Positions 22,786 to 36,710 are shown, numbered from the stretch's first letter. The stretch is DNA of 64,000 bases from Zingiber officinale (GCF_018446385.1 NC_055987.1:38427444-38491443); one strand, 5' to 3'. Numbers and translations: made by a program. The notes: generated from the sequence alone by a model not told the origin.

Positions 22786-25700
22786 AGATAGCATCAGAGT
22801 AAATTGCTTTGAGTTGTTTCAGTATAACTGAGAATGAATTTCCAAGTGTCGTTTGGCATGTCTTGCTCCCCTTCCAGGTCGGCCCTGGAGGAGGGTGACA
22901 CTGGGCGATGGCCCTGGGCCCCTAGTTTGAGAGGGCCCAATTTTTTTTTTTTTTAGTATTATGTATTATAGGCATGTAATTGGGGCCTTGAATAGTTTGG
23001 TCCAAATTCATATTTCAGAATCTTTTGATATTGTCTTTTACTTTTATCTTTTTAGGCATGTAATTGGGGCCTTGAGTAGTTGGGATCCAAATTTATTTTG
23101 GACCTTTTTTTTCCGCCCCGGGCCTCCTCTGTAGAAGGACCGGAGCTGTCCCCTTCTCATCCTATGGTCTCATCTATCCTCCAAAAGTTATCAGTGAATT
23201 TGATCTACTCGTAGAGTCCTGGTTGCAAATCTTATCCACCCTCAGCCATTGAAAGCCAGTTTGTTTATTAGAAACAACCTGAACTGGAGGATAGACACTT
23301 GAAATACTGTTGGAAGATATGGTTTTGATATCTTCTCCTTTGCATGTACCTTAGCCTAGTTAGACTGATGGAATTAGAGAGATAACTAAGTAAATGATGA
23401 AGAATGCTTTAATCTAACTTACAGCACTAGGAAATTTGATTCAACTCTTTGCTCTTTCAGACACTGATATATTTCTGGTCCATACTCTTGACTACAATTT
23501 ATGAACTCATTGCATTGTTGTCATTGCATTGTTGTCACTGTATTGATGAAATGAATAGAACGAATAAGTAGATAGTTGAATCTTCTGTGATCGTTGAGTG
23601 TTTCTTAGATTAAAAGATAAATTTTATATGACTATGGTATGACTTGTCATGCTCTATGGATTAGATTATTAACTATTAGAACATGACATATACAAAAATT
23701 CATACACTAAAGAGGTGAATGTTAAGATTGATGTGTTAAGTTATTAGAAAGGACAAGATTGATGTGTAAAAGTTATTAGATAGGACAATCAAGTGAAGTT
23801 TCAATAAGTGATAAAGTGAAAGTAGATTTAAATGATATGTAGATGTTTAAAGTGTTTTTATTGCAAATGCCTCTGATATCATAAGAAGGGATTGAATGCC
23901 ACTTTAGTACCACTTGGTAGCCCAGTGATGATTTTTTCCTTAGGTGCATAAGCGGCTGGATTAATGTCAACAATGTGGTCAATGAAAACTCAGTAGGAGA
24001 ACACCCGCCGTCATCTTGAAAGCATTGAGATAACTGCTCCTGCACATTGTATATCTATTAGGCGGTATTTGTATGACTACGTTGTTCAGCTTCTGATTTC
24101 ATTAGGAACTAGATGGTGCCTTTATCCCCTAAATTCAATGCAGATGGATATCAAACAATCAGCTTCTTATAATGCCACTCAGAGCTTCCTTGTCAAGCCA
24201 CTTGGCGAAGGATCAATGGAAAGCTATTCACCTAAAGACATTTGATTGATTAATTTGTAACATGAAGAAGGTTAGCAAATGTGCCTTGGTATTCTCGATG
24301 AATTAAAAAAAAAATTCTTATATGGAAGTATCTCTGAGTGAATTGATCATTTTACATCGGAGAGCTAAAGAGAAGAAGCTTCAGGGATAGTTATTAGCAC
24401 TAACAATTGGTCTTATTTTATTACCTGACAAGACATTTCTGTTGATTCCAGATGTATATTGTCTTAACTTTGCAGCTGAAAATTTTAGTAGCTTTCTGGC
24501 TTGGCTCGAAAGTTTTGTAAAGCAGAACCTTTCTGGCTCGGCTTGTATCTATTCACATTTTCCTACAATTTATTTGTTTATGTAGGTATGACAATATGAA
24601 AAAAAAAAAAAAAAATGCATTTCATTCCTCTGTTTATTTCAGATTTTCTGATAGAATCGTATGAGTTGTTGCTTCTGGGCATAAGCTCTGCGCTTTTTTA
24701 GCTGCAATGTTGCAGCGGCAACGATAGCTTCCAGGAACTGGGAAGCATTTGTTTCCTGTTATTGAGGCTCAAGGCATGATGGCTAACCACTGCTAACTAC
24801 TACTTTCTTGTGCGCTCGTCTTCCATGATTAAACCAGAAGACTTCATCTAAAATTTATGCTTACTTTTCTCCGATCAATCCAGGGGTCTGAAGTCTGAAG
24901 CTTTCTACAAATATAAGGTAAAGTGGGAAAAAAAACATTTTTGTTCTTATAATGAAGTATCTTTTTCACATCCTCTTATTGCTCAGTGGCAACTAATGTT
25001 TGACTTAGAAATGATATCTTTGTAGAGTCACGAAGCATCCATATCTTGGGATAAGAATCTCACAAGGGATCATGGAAACTAATTGGAGGACTGATGTAAG
25101 CCCAATCATTCCTCCATTCACATCCACAACCATCTTCCCCACTTCCGTATCTCATATTCAAATGCCCTCACTGTCACTGCAAATGATCATTAACATACTC
25201 CAAAGTGGTGGTTATTGCCACTCACATCACTTTGTGCTGCTCTTTGTAGTCTTTCTTTCTCCCAACAAAGATATACTGTCACAGTCAGCTTGTTCCATGG
25301 CATCTGAAACGTGACCTGCCATCCCTAGACTAGTATATATGCTGATCCACCATTGGTGGCCATTGGAACACCTGAGGCTGCGGATTTAATACTGCAAATG
25401 GCATTGAATTGGAGGAAAAGTACTCCTAGAAATGATGGGCAGCGTGCTAGATGGGAGGTGGTGGATACAAACAAGTTGCCTTATTTTTTTAAATACAGGG
25501 TTCATTAGGTGATAAGGGGAATCTTCTTGAGTTGCATCAATTCTTAATCATCCCTTAGGAGGATTGATAACTTTTAGGCCTTTTTTGTCCTTTCAATTAG
25601 TGAGTTTATTTTTAGAGAGATGACTAATAGCACATATATAGTAATGAAGCTTCAAGACATTATCTTGTACAACTTTGTAAATTTTATACATGGAGGAGAA

Positions 25701-28300
25701 GATTCTTGTGTGCCTGTTTTTGTAAAATAATCATGAATATATAAGATTGAGGCCACGGTTGGTATCTGGGGACTCTATTTTATTTATTAGTGTGTCTATT
25801 TACATGTATCTTGGGAAACAAAATTATAGTTTAAGGATTTTACTAAGAATCTGTTTACTCCTGGAGAGGAGGGAACTCTAGGGTTGAATTTACCCTTCCC
25901 TTTCTTGGAACATGATGTTGTAATTGACTTTGATGTTAACATTCCTAAGCAAAGATCAAATTGATATGGGTTAGTGAAGTTGGAGGGTGTAAGCAAGTTC
26001 AATGTCTACAAACTAAGGTTATAGTTTAATAGAAATTGTCTTTTTTAAAAAAATAAGAGACTATATCTTTTAGGCACTTATAGATCATATTGTATGGTTG
26101 TAGTTTACACCCCTCATCCTTTTCAGAAGGATTTCATATTTTTTTTCAAAAAAAAAAAATCTCTATTATTTTAATAGACTATTGTTTAGGCACTTCATAA
26201 TAACTTTAGGCCATATTTCTAGATTGATTCCTAAAGTGTTATAGTGTAATCACTAACACACACTCTTCTTAATAATTATACAAGGATATCATTTAAAAAT
26301 TAAATTGTTAATGAACTTTAGACAAATAAAATAAGATTGGTAAACTTTAAATATATTTTCTCTTTTTACCAATGATGGGTATTTGATCATATCAGTGAGC
26401 AATGCCAAGAAGGAGAAGGGAGATGGCACAAGAACTTTAAGAGTAAGGTCTAATGGAGGAAGTCCCAAGTAGAGCTTAGCTTGTCATGTAGTGGCAAGGG
26501 AATATATATCACTGTCTCTTGACAAGAAAAGCATTTGATTACTAGTATAACATTAAAAAATAGCTTGAATCTAGAAAAATAAATAAAAACATTCTTTGTT
26601 TCTAATCAATTAATTAACCATTAGATTATGGCATGCCAAGGTGGATGATGAGTGGAAGATAAAGCTAATGGTTATGTTAGGTTTTCATTGCCACTTCACT
26701 TTGCATGATCAGAAAAATTTGTCTTATATTTTAAAGATCGAGATGGTGGTGTCCTCTTAAGCCGTTTGATGAGGCATTATCCTTCATGTATATGTATATG
26801 AGAGAGAAAAATAATTCTGGGATGAGTTGGCGGGGGTGCTGGGACGAGCGTATTCATCTTTTTACCATCATGAGAGAGAAAAACACTTCAAATCTTGAGC
26901 AATTTGATGCAATTATCCATCACATTGTTTAAAATTAACATGAGTATATGTTTTATTACTAATTTTATCAAATTGAATTTGCCTTAAATTTACACAAATA
27001 TACATGTTTAAATGATCATTTTAAATAACAACAGAGGTCGATATACTACTTTCTTCGATCATCATCCTCTCCCTATTCCTACCTTAGAAGACTTGCAATT
27101 TTAAAAGTTGATGACAAAATGACTACAAGCTTGTAATTGAAAATAAATAACCACGTCTAATACTCACAACATAAGAGTAAATTTTTCCATTGATGATTTG
27201 ATGTTGTGCTTCCTTGATTTATCTTTAGGGACCAATGAAAAATTTTTATAAAGTCGGACTGATCACTTTCAAAATTAATTGGATTACAAGAGCTACATCT
27301 AGATAATAAAAAAACAACATAAGAGTGTGAATCATTGCACACCGATGCAAGTGCAACTTAAAAGTTATATCGATGTTCAATTGATCCTCGCCTCTAATGA
27401 TATTTTCTACAAAGAAATCTATATAAATATCACCCCAGAACAAAAAAAAAAAAAAAAATGGCCACTAATCGTTATTCCAATCCAACATAATAAAACTAAT
27501 TAAAAGCCGAGACCAATAAATACTACTTGAATATGTAAACTCTCCTCACTTTCTAAATAGAACAAAACTAATACAAAATAGTTCTTACAAAGAACTATTT
27601 TTTATTTGATGAAAGTGAGGGGAGTAACATCATTTTTTTATTTGATTTATCATCTCATCCCATCCCATCCCATTTTGTTCAATCCATTTTTATTTCTAAA
27701 AATATCTATATTTTTTAAATTATTGTAGTAATTATGAGATCATAGTTATTATATAGTTATAACAGTTATACGATTATAATTGTTACATCTACACAATTAA
27801 GACAACTACAATCCTAAAAATTTACTACAATTAAATAGTTATAACAATTATAACAATCAATGTTAACAAGACATGAAATATTTTATATTATAGTAATTAC
27901 AATTCGTAACTACATCCTACAATATAATATTGATCTTTAACCAAAGATGAAATATTCATATTGCATTAGCAATGAACTATAACGATTACAATATGATGTT
28001 ACTAATGTTGATCAAAATTGAAATATTTATATTGTAATAATTATGAATTATAGTTGCTATAATAATATTTAAAAAAGTTATTTTCAAAAATAAAAATTTA
28101 CCGAAATAGGAGGATGTCTTATTTTAATGATAAATAAGAAAAAGCCTCTTTTGAATTTTTTTTTCTTTGGATATATATATATATATATAGATTGTGATGA
28201 GTGTGACAGATCAATAAAAAGTGGGCTCCTCTTGCGGACATATGAGTATAAATTTCTCCTCATAATAATATCCACCTAATTAATTCCCTGGTTTTTGTTT
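22786..28300. other. Intergenic DNA, no gene seen
   Basis: There is no coding region I can support. Around 22870-23150 two copies of GGCATGTAATTGGGGCCTTG lie about 90 bases apart, flanked by GC-rich ends, which may be a small decayed transposon. 26000-28280 is AT-rich, with TTATAACAATTATAAC-type phrases at 27720-28040 and an (AT)n run near 28171-28190. Confidence 0.5.
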
Positions 28301-28497
28301 CATAATAATAGATAGAGTGGTGTCCTCCTTTGGTCCCCATGTGTTCTTGAGTGAGTTACCTTTTCCTGCCTTGAACTCCACTCAAAACTCCTGCTCTCGC
28401 TTCCTCCCTTCCTTCTCATTATTAAATGCCCAACCATATAATTCATCCCGTCGTGGAGGAAAAAGTTGGACCTTCGAGCTTGTCAGTCATTTCACAG

Positions 28498-29754
28498 GTA
28501 AGTTTTGGCAAAGAGGCAGCGAGCAAGTTATGTTTGTTCCTTAGTTTATTTTTATTTTTGGGGGCATTTTGTTTTTATTATGTTACTTGCATAAGCTGTG
28601 ATGCATGCAGTTGATCAGGCCACCAGATTCTATTCCTATTTAGGGATTAGAGCTCTTCAGTTTCCACTAGTAAGATCTCCTCCTCAGTCCTCACCACTTG
28701 GCTTCTTGGATAACACAGTGGGAGCAAAAGTAAGCCCAAACTCCAAACCCCTCTGTCTCACTCTCTCACTCATATGCAAGTGCTGCAAGGGAAGAGAGGA
28801 GATCTTTTCCTTGCTGTTCCTGTTGGTGCCATGCAAGGGGGGAGGTGGGCATGAGATGCATGCACAAGGGCATTAAATGTTAATGAGTGTGGTAATCAAG
28901 TACTGTGGCAAGGGGGGGATTGCAATAGTTTCCTTATCCGGAGGAGTGTTTCCTGAAACATTCCATCCTCGATCCATTTTGTCAAATGAATTCTCTCTCC
29001 CACCCTCTCCCCCTTCCCTGCAATATCTCATTTGTTTGCTAATGAGTTGTACCGAGATGCCTCTTGGTTTTCCCCTCTTTGTTGTGATGTGAGAACTCAC
29101 TGCTCGTCTGTGTGATGGTGGCCAGACCTTTAGCTGTTCCCATCCCGCTCCCCTTCCTCCCTCTTTTCCATCCATCAAAGCCAGAGAGATTGCTTGCTCC
29201 AACAGTCTAATTTGTACATTAAAAGCTTTGCGTGGGTAATTAAGCGATCAGACTCAGCTAGCTTTTGATGCACTAGGAGTGTATGATGATCAGGGTTTAG
29301 TATACAATGTTATCCTTTATGTTACAGGTCACTTTAGAATGTTTTAGATTCCTGCCTTCTCTTCATTTAGACCCTTTATCATTCCTAAGCTGACAACAAA
29401 TCAGTCCCCCCCTCCAAGCTCAAGGCACCAAAGTCCATGTAAAAAAGACAAGAAAGGCATAAACTTTTCCCCACCCTGCCACATTGCCCCACTTTGGAAG
29501 AAAGACAAGTGGTGAACAGTGTCTCTACTCCCTGCTCCTGCTGCTGCTACTCCTACTGCTAGTTCAATCCATCTCATCTCATCTCATCTCATCTCATCTT
29601 TTAAGTCTTTCTTTCTTTCTTTCTTTCCACCACCATTGCATTCGTCCATCTACTACTTACTACTGCTACAGCTGTTACTTGAGACTTAAAACAAGTATAG
29701 TATACTACTTACCACTTGGCGACTATCATTCCCACACTTGTGTTTTGTTTGCAG
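28498..29754 (+). other. Possible 5'-UTR intron of the GRAS gene
   Basis: A consensus donor CAG|GTAAGT (28495-28503) and a consensus acceptor TTTTGTTTGCAG (ending 29754) face each other 143 bases before the GRAS start codon. If used together they would give a spliced 5' leader with an exon upstream of 28498. The interval holds (ATCTC)n at 29571-29600 and (CTTT)n at 29607-29626. Transcript data are absent, so this is inference from splice-site quality only. Confidence 0.25.
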
Positions 29755-29896
29755 ATCATGTCCTGTCAAGGAAGCTGCTGCATTCTCAGATGTCCTTTTA
29801 AAGCAAACCAATCTCTATTTCCTCCCATTTCACTTCAATCTCCACTCACTGTTATTGCTGCTGCAATTCTGGTGTAGCTCCATCGCTAGGCTAGAC

Positions 29897-31060
29897 ATGC
29901 TCAGTTCGCTCAAGTCCTCGGCGTCCTCGTCCTCCCACGAAGAGCAGGACCACCACCACCGTCACCACCCTGCCGCGAGGCAGCTTCTGATCAGCTGCGC
30001 GGACCTCGTCGGCCGCGGGGATCTCCCCGCAGCGCAGCGCGCCGTGGGGTTGCTACTCGGGACGGCGTCCCCGTTTGGGGATGCTGCTGACCGGCTGGCG
30101 CACCAGTTCGCGCTCGCGCTGTCGATACGGGCCGACGGCCGGCTGCGCCGGTCTTCGGCGCCGGAGGCGGTCCAGTCGGCCTACCTCGCCTTCAACCAGA
30201 TCACGCCGTTTTTGCGCTTCGCGCACCTGACGGCGAACCAGGCGATTCTTGAGGCCGTCGAGGGTAGCCCCTGCGTCCACATCCTCGACTTTGATACCTC
30301 CCACGGCCTCCAGTGGCCGCCGCTGCTGCAGGCGATCGCCGAGCGCGCGGACCACGAGAACCCCCCTCCGGCCATCCGCATCACCGGCACCGGAACCTGC
30401 CTCGACGTCCTCCGCCTCACCGGCCGCCGCCTCCAGACCTTCGCCGACTCCCTCAACCTCCGGTTCGAGTTCCATCCCTTGCTTCTCCCGCCGGACTCCG
30501 CCGTCCCCGCCGATCTCAACCTCAACTCTCACCTTCGCCCGGGGGAAACCCTCGCCGTCAACTGCGTGCTCTTCCTTCACAAGTTGCTCAAGGACGAGGA
30601 CGACGACCGCGGCGAGCTGCGCGCGTTCATGGCGGCGGTGCGGGGGGCGAACCCAGCAGTGGTGGCGGTGGCGGAGCGGGAGGCGAGCCACGGCTCCCCC
30701 GTCTTCCTGCAGCGCTTCGCGGAGGCGATGGACTACTACGCGGCGGTGTTCGAGGCGCTGGAAGCGACTCTGCCGCCGACTAGCAGGGAGCGGGTGGCGG
30801 TGGAGCAGGTGTGGCTTGGCCAGGAAATCAACGGGGTCGTCGTGGGCACGGTGCGGCACGAGGCGTTCGCTCGGTGGGAGGCGGCGATGCGCGCCGCCGG
30901 ATTCCGCAACCGCCCTCTCAGCCCTTTCGCTCTTTCGCAGGCGCGCCTCCTCCTCCGGCTACACTACCCGTCGGAAGGATACCAGCTCCAAGCTGCGCGC
31001 GACGCCGCCTTCTTGGGCTGGCAGAACAAGGCGCTCTTCTCCGTCTCCTCATGGCATTAG
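29897..31060 (+). CDS. MOC1: GRAS transcription regulator, LATERAL SUPPRESSOR/MONOCULM1 type
   Basis: A 387-residue nuclear GRAS-family regulator that, by family, promotes axillary meristem initiation (tomato Ls, Arabidopsis LAS, rice MOC1). A short N-terminus with a His run (residues about 19-24) is followed by the first leucine-rich region with QLLISCADLV, AAQRAVGLLL and AYLAFNQITPFLRFAHLTANQAILEAV. Next is the VHIID motif as VHILDFD (127-133) with GLQWPPLLQAIAERA. Then come the second leucine-rich and PFYRE regions (LAVNCVLFLHKLL, VAVAEREAS, AMDYYAAVFEALEATLP). The SAW end is LLLRLHYPSEGYQL and FLGWQNKALFSVSSW. The frame stays open upstream to 29738, but ATG 29897 starts the part that resembles the family and gives normal length. 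It is intronless and very GC-rich against an AT-rich background, as in monocot genes. It could instead be a close paralogue. Confidence 0.9.
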   Translation: MLSSLKSSASSSSHEEQDHHHRHHPAARQLLISCADLVGRGDLPAAQRAVGLLLGTASPFGDAADRLAHQFALALSIRADGRLRRSSAPEAVQSAYLAFNQITPFLRFAHLTANQAILEAVEGSPCVHILDFDTSHGLQWPPLLQAIAERADHENPPPAIRITGTGTCLDVLRLTGRRLQTFADSLNLRFEFHPLLLPPDSAVPADLNLNSHLRPGETLAVNCVLFLHKLLKDEDDDRGELRAFMAAVRGANPAVVAVAEREASHGSPVFLQRFAEAMDYYAAVFEALEATLPPTSRERVAVEQVWLGQEINGVVVGTVRHEAFARWEAAMRAAGFRNRPLSPFALSQARLLLRLHYPSEGYQLQAARDAAFLGWQNKALFSVSSWH

Positions 31061-32076
31061 CAAAAGCCATGCGCGAAGAAAATTATCACAACGGAAGAGA
31101 CAACAAATCAATTCATGAGGGAGGGAAGGAAGGAAGGAAGAAGAAGAATGAAGATGAAGGCAAAGTTATTAATCTCTCTAATTAATAAGTTGATTAATTA
31201 ATTAGCTTAATTCTTCTCTCCTTTTAGTTGTTAATTGACTTGATGATTGAGGAGGGTTTTTTGATTTTAGTAGCAAAAAACTCATCAGTCTAATTAATTA
31301 ATATGTAGGTTAGCATATATATTGTTGTTATTGTCATATATAAATATCTGAACTTGCCTAGCAACCATAAACCCTAACCCTAATTCTCCTGTTCTCCTTC
31401 TTGAAGAATGTAGTAGATGTAGCTACTGCACGTTTGCATGGCATTTTGGAACTTGTGGACTAAACCATTAATAGTGCATGAAACTTAATTAATTAACTAA
31501 CCTTTTATGCGTTTTCATTGATGTTTTCTATCATATTACAAATATTGGAACATAGAAATCAAATCTTCCTTTCTGTATGCTTAATTTCAATTGGTGAGTT
31601 GTTTATTTCTCTCATCTATTTTCTAGTAATAGATGACTCATCCACACTGACATTATTTGAATATATAAATATATATATGCTTGCATGACTTGTGCTATAA
31701 TAATACAAAAATGACTAGGTGCATTAATCTTATCTATCAAGAACTTGCCTGTTGGGTGCTATAGATTTGGTGTTATTATATCTATGATTAATTAAACTAA
31801 TTAATGATGGTCCACACTAACTTATCTAGATACCACTAGCCACAAGCAAATTAGTTAATTAGGATAAGAATGGCATCTTGTAGGGTGTAACATAATCATG
31901 AAATGGAGCCTTTTATTCTGCAAAAGGCCACCACTTTGTGCTTACATTAGTGAAGGCTGCATCTCTTGTGCCTCCAAAGAGGGGGTTTTACTTCTTGTTT
32001 CTTGTGCTCTTGTCCCAAGTATGCCAATCACCAATAGGCGCTCTCTCTCTCTCTCTTCTCTCTCTCTCTCCATATC

Positions 32077-32107
<31 letters not shown>

Positions 32108-35100
32108 TTGAATACTATATAGTTTATTTATACCTTAAATCCTGCCTCTTGTCCCCTCAAACAAACTCATGGATTTGCTCAAAGAAGGAGAACTTTTTAT
32201 GGCAAAGGCTAAATGTATTGTTTGGCTTGTCCAACAAATCTCTTCCATGCATGCCATTTCCCATTTGATGTCCCCCTCTTCCCCTTCCTTGGGATCCTTC
32301 ATGTTGGGATCCAAGCTCAAGCATCAAGGCTTCCTTTCCTCTACTTGCTACCTAATTTGTCCTCTCCATTTGTGTATGTTTCATGAAATGCAAACCCCAA
32401 TTAGTCCCAACATGTAGATTTCTCCGCGACTGAAAACCTTTTTGCGAACGACCGAGGTCAATTAAGGTAGGAGGCAACCGGCTTCATGTAAGTCCTAGCT
32501 AGTTATTCCTTCTTTATGAGCACATATATGATATAACCTTGTGCTCTTTTTATGTACATGATCAGTTAGGTTTATAGCACTCTCATTTCACTATTTGTTT
32601 GATATTAGTCACATGCATTAGAAAGATTAATTATGTTATGTATGTAATAGATCAAACTCTCATTTCATTCAAAGAAAAACAAAATCAAGCATATCTATCA
32701 GATGACAGACACCATGAAGGGAAATGACATGGCTGATGAACCAACTCCTGCCTTGCCCCTCAAAACCAATTTGCATTTAATGTTGTGAATCTCTGCAAAC
32801 ACAAAGAAAAGAAGAAATCTTTCTTTTCCTTCTTTTCTCATAGTTGTACATAGGAAGAGTTAATGTAAGTTTGCATGCATGCAATGGCAACTTTCATGAG
32901 GAAATACTCCTCTTTACCCCTCTCTTTTTCCCTTTGTGTGTGGGTAAAACAAGTGACAATACATTACATGTTGCAAGCAGTGCTGCTGAAGCAAGAAAGG
33001 AGGTAGCTGGCTAGGTACGTTGGCCCATTACACACAATGTTGTTGTACAAGTCGCATTAATTGCAATGATAGGTAAGAATGTGATACGTCATAGACCAGA
33101 ATCTGTCAAAGAGATTCTGCATTTAAGATCTTAATGATTGAGAGCTGAGGAAGGATAAAATTTATGAGATCACCATCTGAATTGGACAGCTGCTTCAATG
33201 CCTTTCTCCTTCTAGGGTTTATTTATGATGATTTATGTGGATATGGAATCAACCTTCTGCATGCTCCGGGGCAATTAATTGGTTCATTTAGAAGCTTTTT
33301 CTACGTACAAATGCCGCAGCAAAAGAATAAAAATAAATAAATAAAAATTTCAAATGGTATCTTGGAAGTGAGTTTTTGAGTACCTGCTCCAAATTTAATT
33401 AAGCAATAGATGATTAAAAAAAAATCATATACTTTTAGGATTAATCTGGCGAACTTTAGACACTTAAAAATAAATATGATATATGCATATGCGATTATCA
33501 TCGACATATACTTTTAGGAGTATTCCTCGGCACTCTGATTCTCAATAGTGAATCGAGGCATTCGGGAACACACCTGAGCGCTCAAGCATATAAGGATTGT
33601 TCAGAAGTATACATCGAACATATTTGTAGGTTAAATTCTCTCAATCTATATTGTGTTCACGAAAATCCTAATTTATCATTGGATCTCATGCGTGTTCAAA
33701 ATGGTAAAAATCAAACCCTAATTATACATATGTTAGGGAAAATCTAAATTTATCAATAGATATAATCTTGTGAGTTCAAAACATTATGTTTTTCATAGCA
33801 ACTCATTATTAGTACAAACCATCTTTTATTTTATGTTTTTCTTTCCGCTATGTATTAATCTATTATAAACAAATACATAAAGAAAGTCATTCACCCTCTT
33901 CTAGAGACATCATGGATCCTAATACCTAGTTCACCATAATTGATTATTTCATGTATTCAAAATGGAAATAATGAACCTAATTAGTATTCTATCTATATTT
34001 GTCCCAAAAAATATATCAAAAAACCCGTCAATCAAGGTGTGCGCAATTAATCCCTCATGTCAAATGAAAAACCTTTCATCAACACACTCAAGTAAATTGA
34101 ACCCTAATTTATCATCTGATTTACTTCAAAATTTACATATTTTCTTTCTTTGTTTTAAAAAAACGAAACAAAAACCAAAAAAAAAAAAAATCCTGAACCC
34201 AAGTCAATCATCCATATATCTTTACATATCTTTTGCAAGAAACTAAAATCTTAATTCCTCACCACATCATGTGCAATGGTAAAAGGTAGGATGAATTCCT
34301 ATGGAATAAGGATTTGATTCTCTCGTACACTTGTTCGCGGTGTTCGAACTACTCTTGATGTTAGATTGTTTGTTATGATCTATCTGTACTTTCTAAATTT
34401 ACTTTGATGGTTTTTGTCATTTTCAAAATAAGTCAGTTTAAAAAATTAAATATCTAAATTAATAAAAAAAGAAAGTAATAATAATCTAACACTATATTTA
34501 GTTATTTTTATGATCGAAATGGAAACTATCCTAGACAAATTTAAAAGTCATGTAGGTCTCACATCAACTGCTAAATTGCTCACTCCTTTTACTTTACATA
34601 CATATGTTTACTTTAACATTAATTGTAGAATGAAAGAGAGAGAGAGAGAATCACTTGGGGACAGATCCTCCTGAAAAAGTATATCTATTTTGCATAGCCG
34701 TGTCTGGACATCCATCCACTCATGAGCTGTAGGAATTGAACAAAGTTTGGCAACAGTGGAGGAACAGTAAACAAGATCCATGTCAATTGGAGAGGAAAGG
34801 AAAGCAAAGGAAAGCTAAGCAAACATCCATGGAGCCATTGCATTAATTGACCCGATCAAGGACAAAAGGGTTCCGAGCCATTGCATGCAATATTGTACTA
34901 TATGCATTTCTTTAATTAATTTAAAACCTTGAAATCATGCATGTTGCTTGTCTCTCATATCATTGCAGCATTAATGAATATGGAAGACAAGCCAAAGGCG
35001 CAAAGAGAGCTATCTACCTACATTCATAGCCACAGCTTGGGGACTGCCAAAAGTCCTCCCTTAAGCTCTCCTGTGACCTGGACATACCATTGAACATGCA

Positions 35101-36590
35101 AGATTTTATATACATATTTAATTAACAATATCGATATATATTTCTACAGAGAAAATTCATTCTTTGTAGCACAATGAAACACATTATCAACTCATCCAAG
35201 AATATAATTATCAACTCATCCAAGAATATAACATGAATGCAACTATATATTACTTAATTATTTGGTGATTGCATTGAAGATCTGTGTTTTTTTCCTATTC
35301 CCATATATATTTTATTGTGAAGGATGGGAGATTCAGGTTTTGGACAATTTTAGTATGTAGATTAACAAAATTCTAATTAAATATTTGTAATGAATATTTA
35401 TATTGTAATAATTAAAGGAAGACATTAGATGGAAATATTTGTTTTACTAAGGACTTAATTGTGATACTTTATTATATGATAACTTAATTAGGATTGTGAT
35501 AGAGTAATTTAAACAACTCTTCTTTTCTTTTCTCCCTCTCAAATTTTCATTTAACAATTACTAGCCCCTAAGTTCACCGCATGGTAAATTTGCAAAATTG
35601 AGAAAGGATCGATTCCTGATTGAATCGATAGAAATACCTTTCCACATGATGACCTATTTGATTTTCTAATTTATCTCTCTACAAATATATATGGGGCCAA
35701 CCGTGTGGGACGCTCAGGATCAACGTATGATCTTTGTACAGAATTCCTCTAGAGTGAATGTTTATATACACTTTGATAGTTAGTCACAAGAATTGATATA
35801 TAAGTTGAGTATTTTGTTGTATTTCTTGAGGGATATTGGATAAGTTTATGAATGTGCTTGTGTGTGTTAGTGGTTTTTTTTATCAACTCTTCCTCGATGC
35901 CGTCTAATTTATTCACTTATAGAGTATATATATTTTTTCTTATTCAACCTCTTCCATTGAGAATTTTTCTTTATCTTTTTGTATGAATTACTTAGCAACT
36001 CTTTATTCTTTGCTTGAAAATGAAATCATGATACATGTATCTTGACAAATCAAATATTACATTCTCAATTAGGTAAGTGATCGAAGGAGACCATCTCCTC
36101 AACATATATATTGTCATGTATGGCTTGACCAAGCCATTCAATATCTCTTGCTACACAGCAAAAAAAACTAATTGAATAAGAAAAAAAAACAGTAGTTCAC
36201 AACTAATACATACGAAAATAAACTGAAAATAAACTCACAAAAATTCAAGATATATCAACTTGTTCATCATCCTATGCAAATTTGGGCTAAATACGAAGCT
36301 TCAAAATGGGTCGCTCGATGTTATTAGGATGCAAGAACCACAATATCATCAAAATTTAACATGTTAATTTTGAAATAATCATTTATGGAGTCTTTTTGTT
36401 TTAAACTAAAGGTACAATAAGAAGAACAAGTGTGTAGGCACATTTCCACAAACCCCAAAACAAAACTAAAGCCAATTCCCTGAGAGTGATAAACAAAACT
36501 TTTTCCCCCCCTTTGTTTGTTTCTTTTCACTGAAGGAGGTAGGTAGAGTAGTTGAGGGTTTGGTGTAAGGAGAGATTTGAAATGTGAGAG
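31061..36590. other. Long gene-free region downstream of the GRAS gene
   Basis: No coding or RNA gene is supported. Tracts of TTAATTAATTA follow the gene directly (31170-31310). Short open frames (for example 32169-32417) lack domains and conserved composition. For Arabidopsis LAS, an enhancer 3' of the gene is known to drive axil expression, so this interval is a reasonable place for its counterpart, but I cannot identify it by eye. Confidence 0.45.
32041..32107 (+). repeat. (CT)n and (TA)n compound microsatellite
   Basis: An array of CT dinucleotides with two breaks (32041-32070) is followed by a TA array (about 32081-32106). Confidence 0.9.
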
Positions 36591-36710
36591 GAATCATCTA
36601 GCTCACAAGTGTAGGGGGGAAAATGGAATTACTGAGAGTGAGAGTGAAAAGGTTGGATAAGGTTCCTGACAAAGAGTAAACAGCCAAGAGGAAGCTAGAG
36701 GATGCATGGC

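Noticed and set aside
28317..29202. Several 60-110-codon frames upstream of the GRAS gene
   Set aside because: They overlap on both strands without domains; the region is better explained as leader/promoter sequence.
30053..30859. 268-codon frame antisense to the GRAS gene, and 289- and 156-codon shifted frames
   Set aside because: They are shadows of the very GC-rich GRAS coding sequence. They are Arg/Pro/Ala-rich with no domain.
32169..32417. 82-codon frame starting MDLLKEGELFMAKAKC
   Set aside because: Isolated, with no domain and AT-rich codons unlike the GRAS gene; expected by chance.
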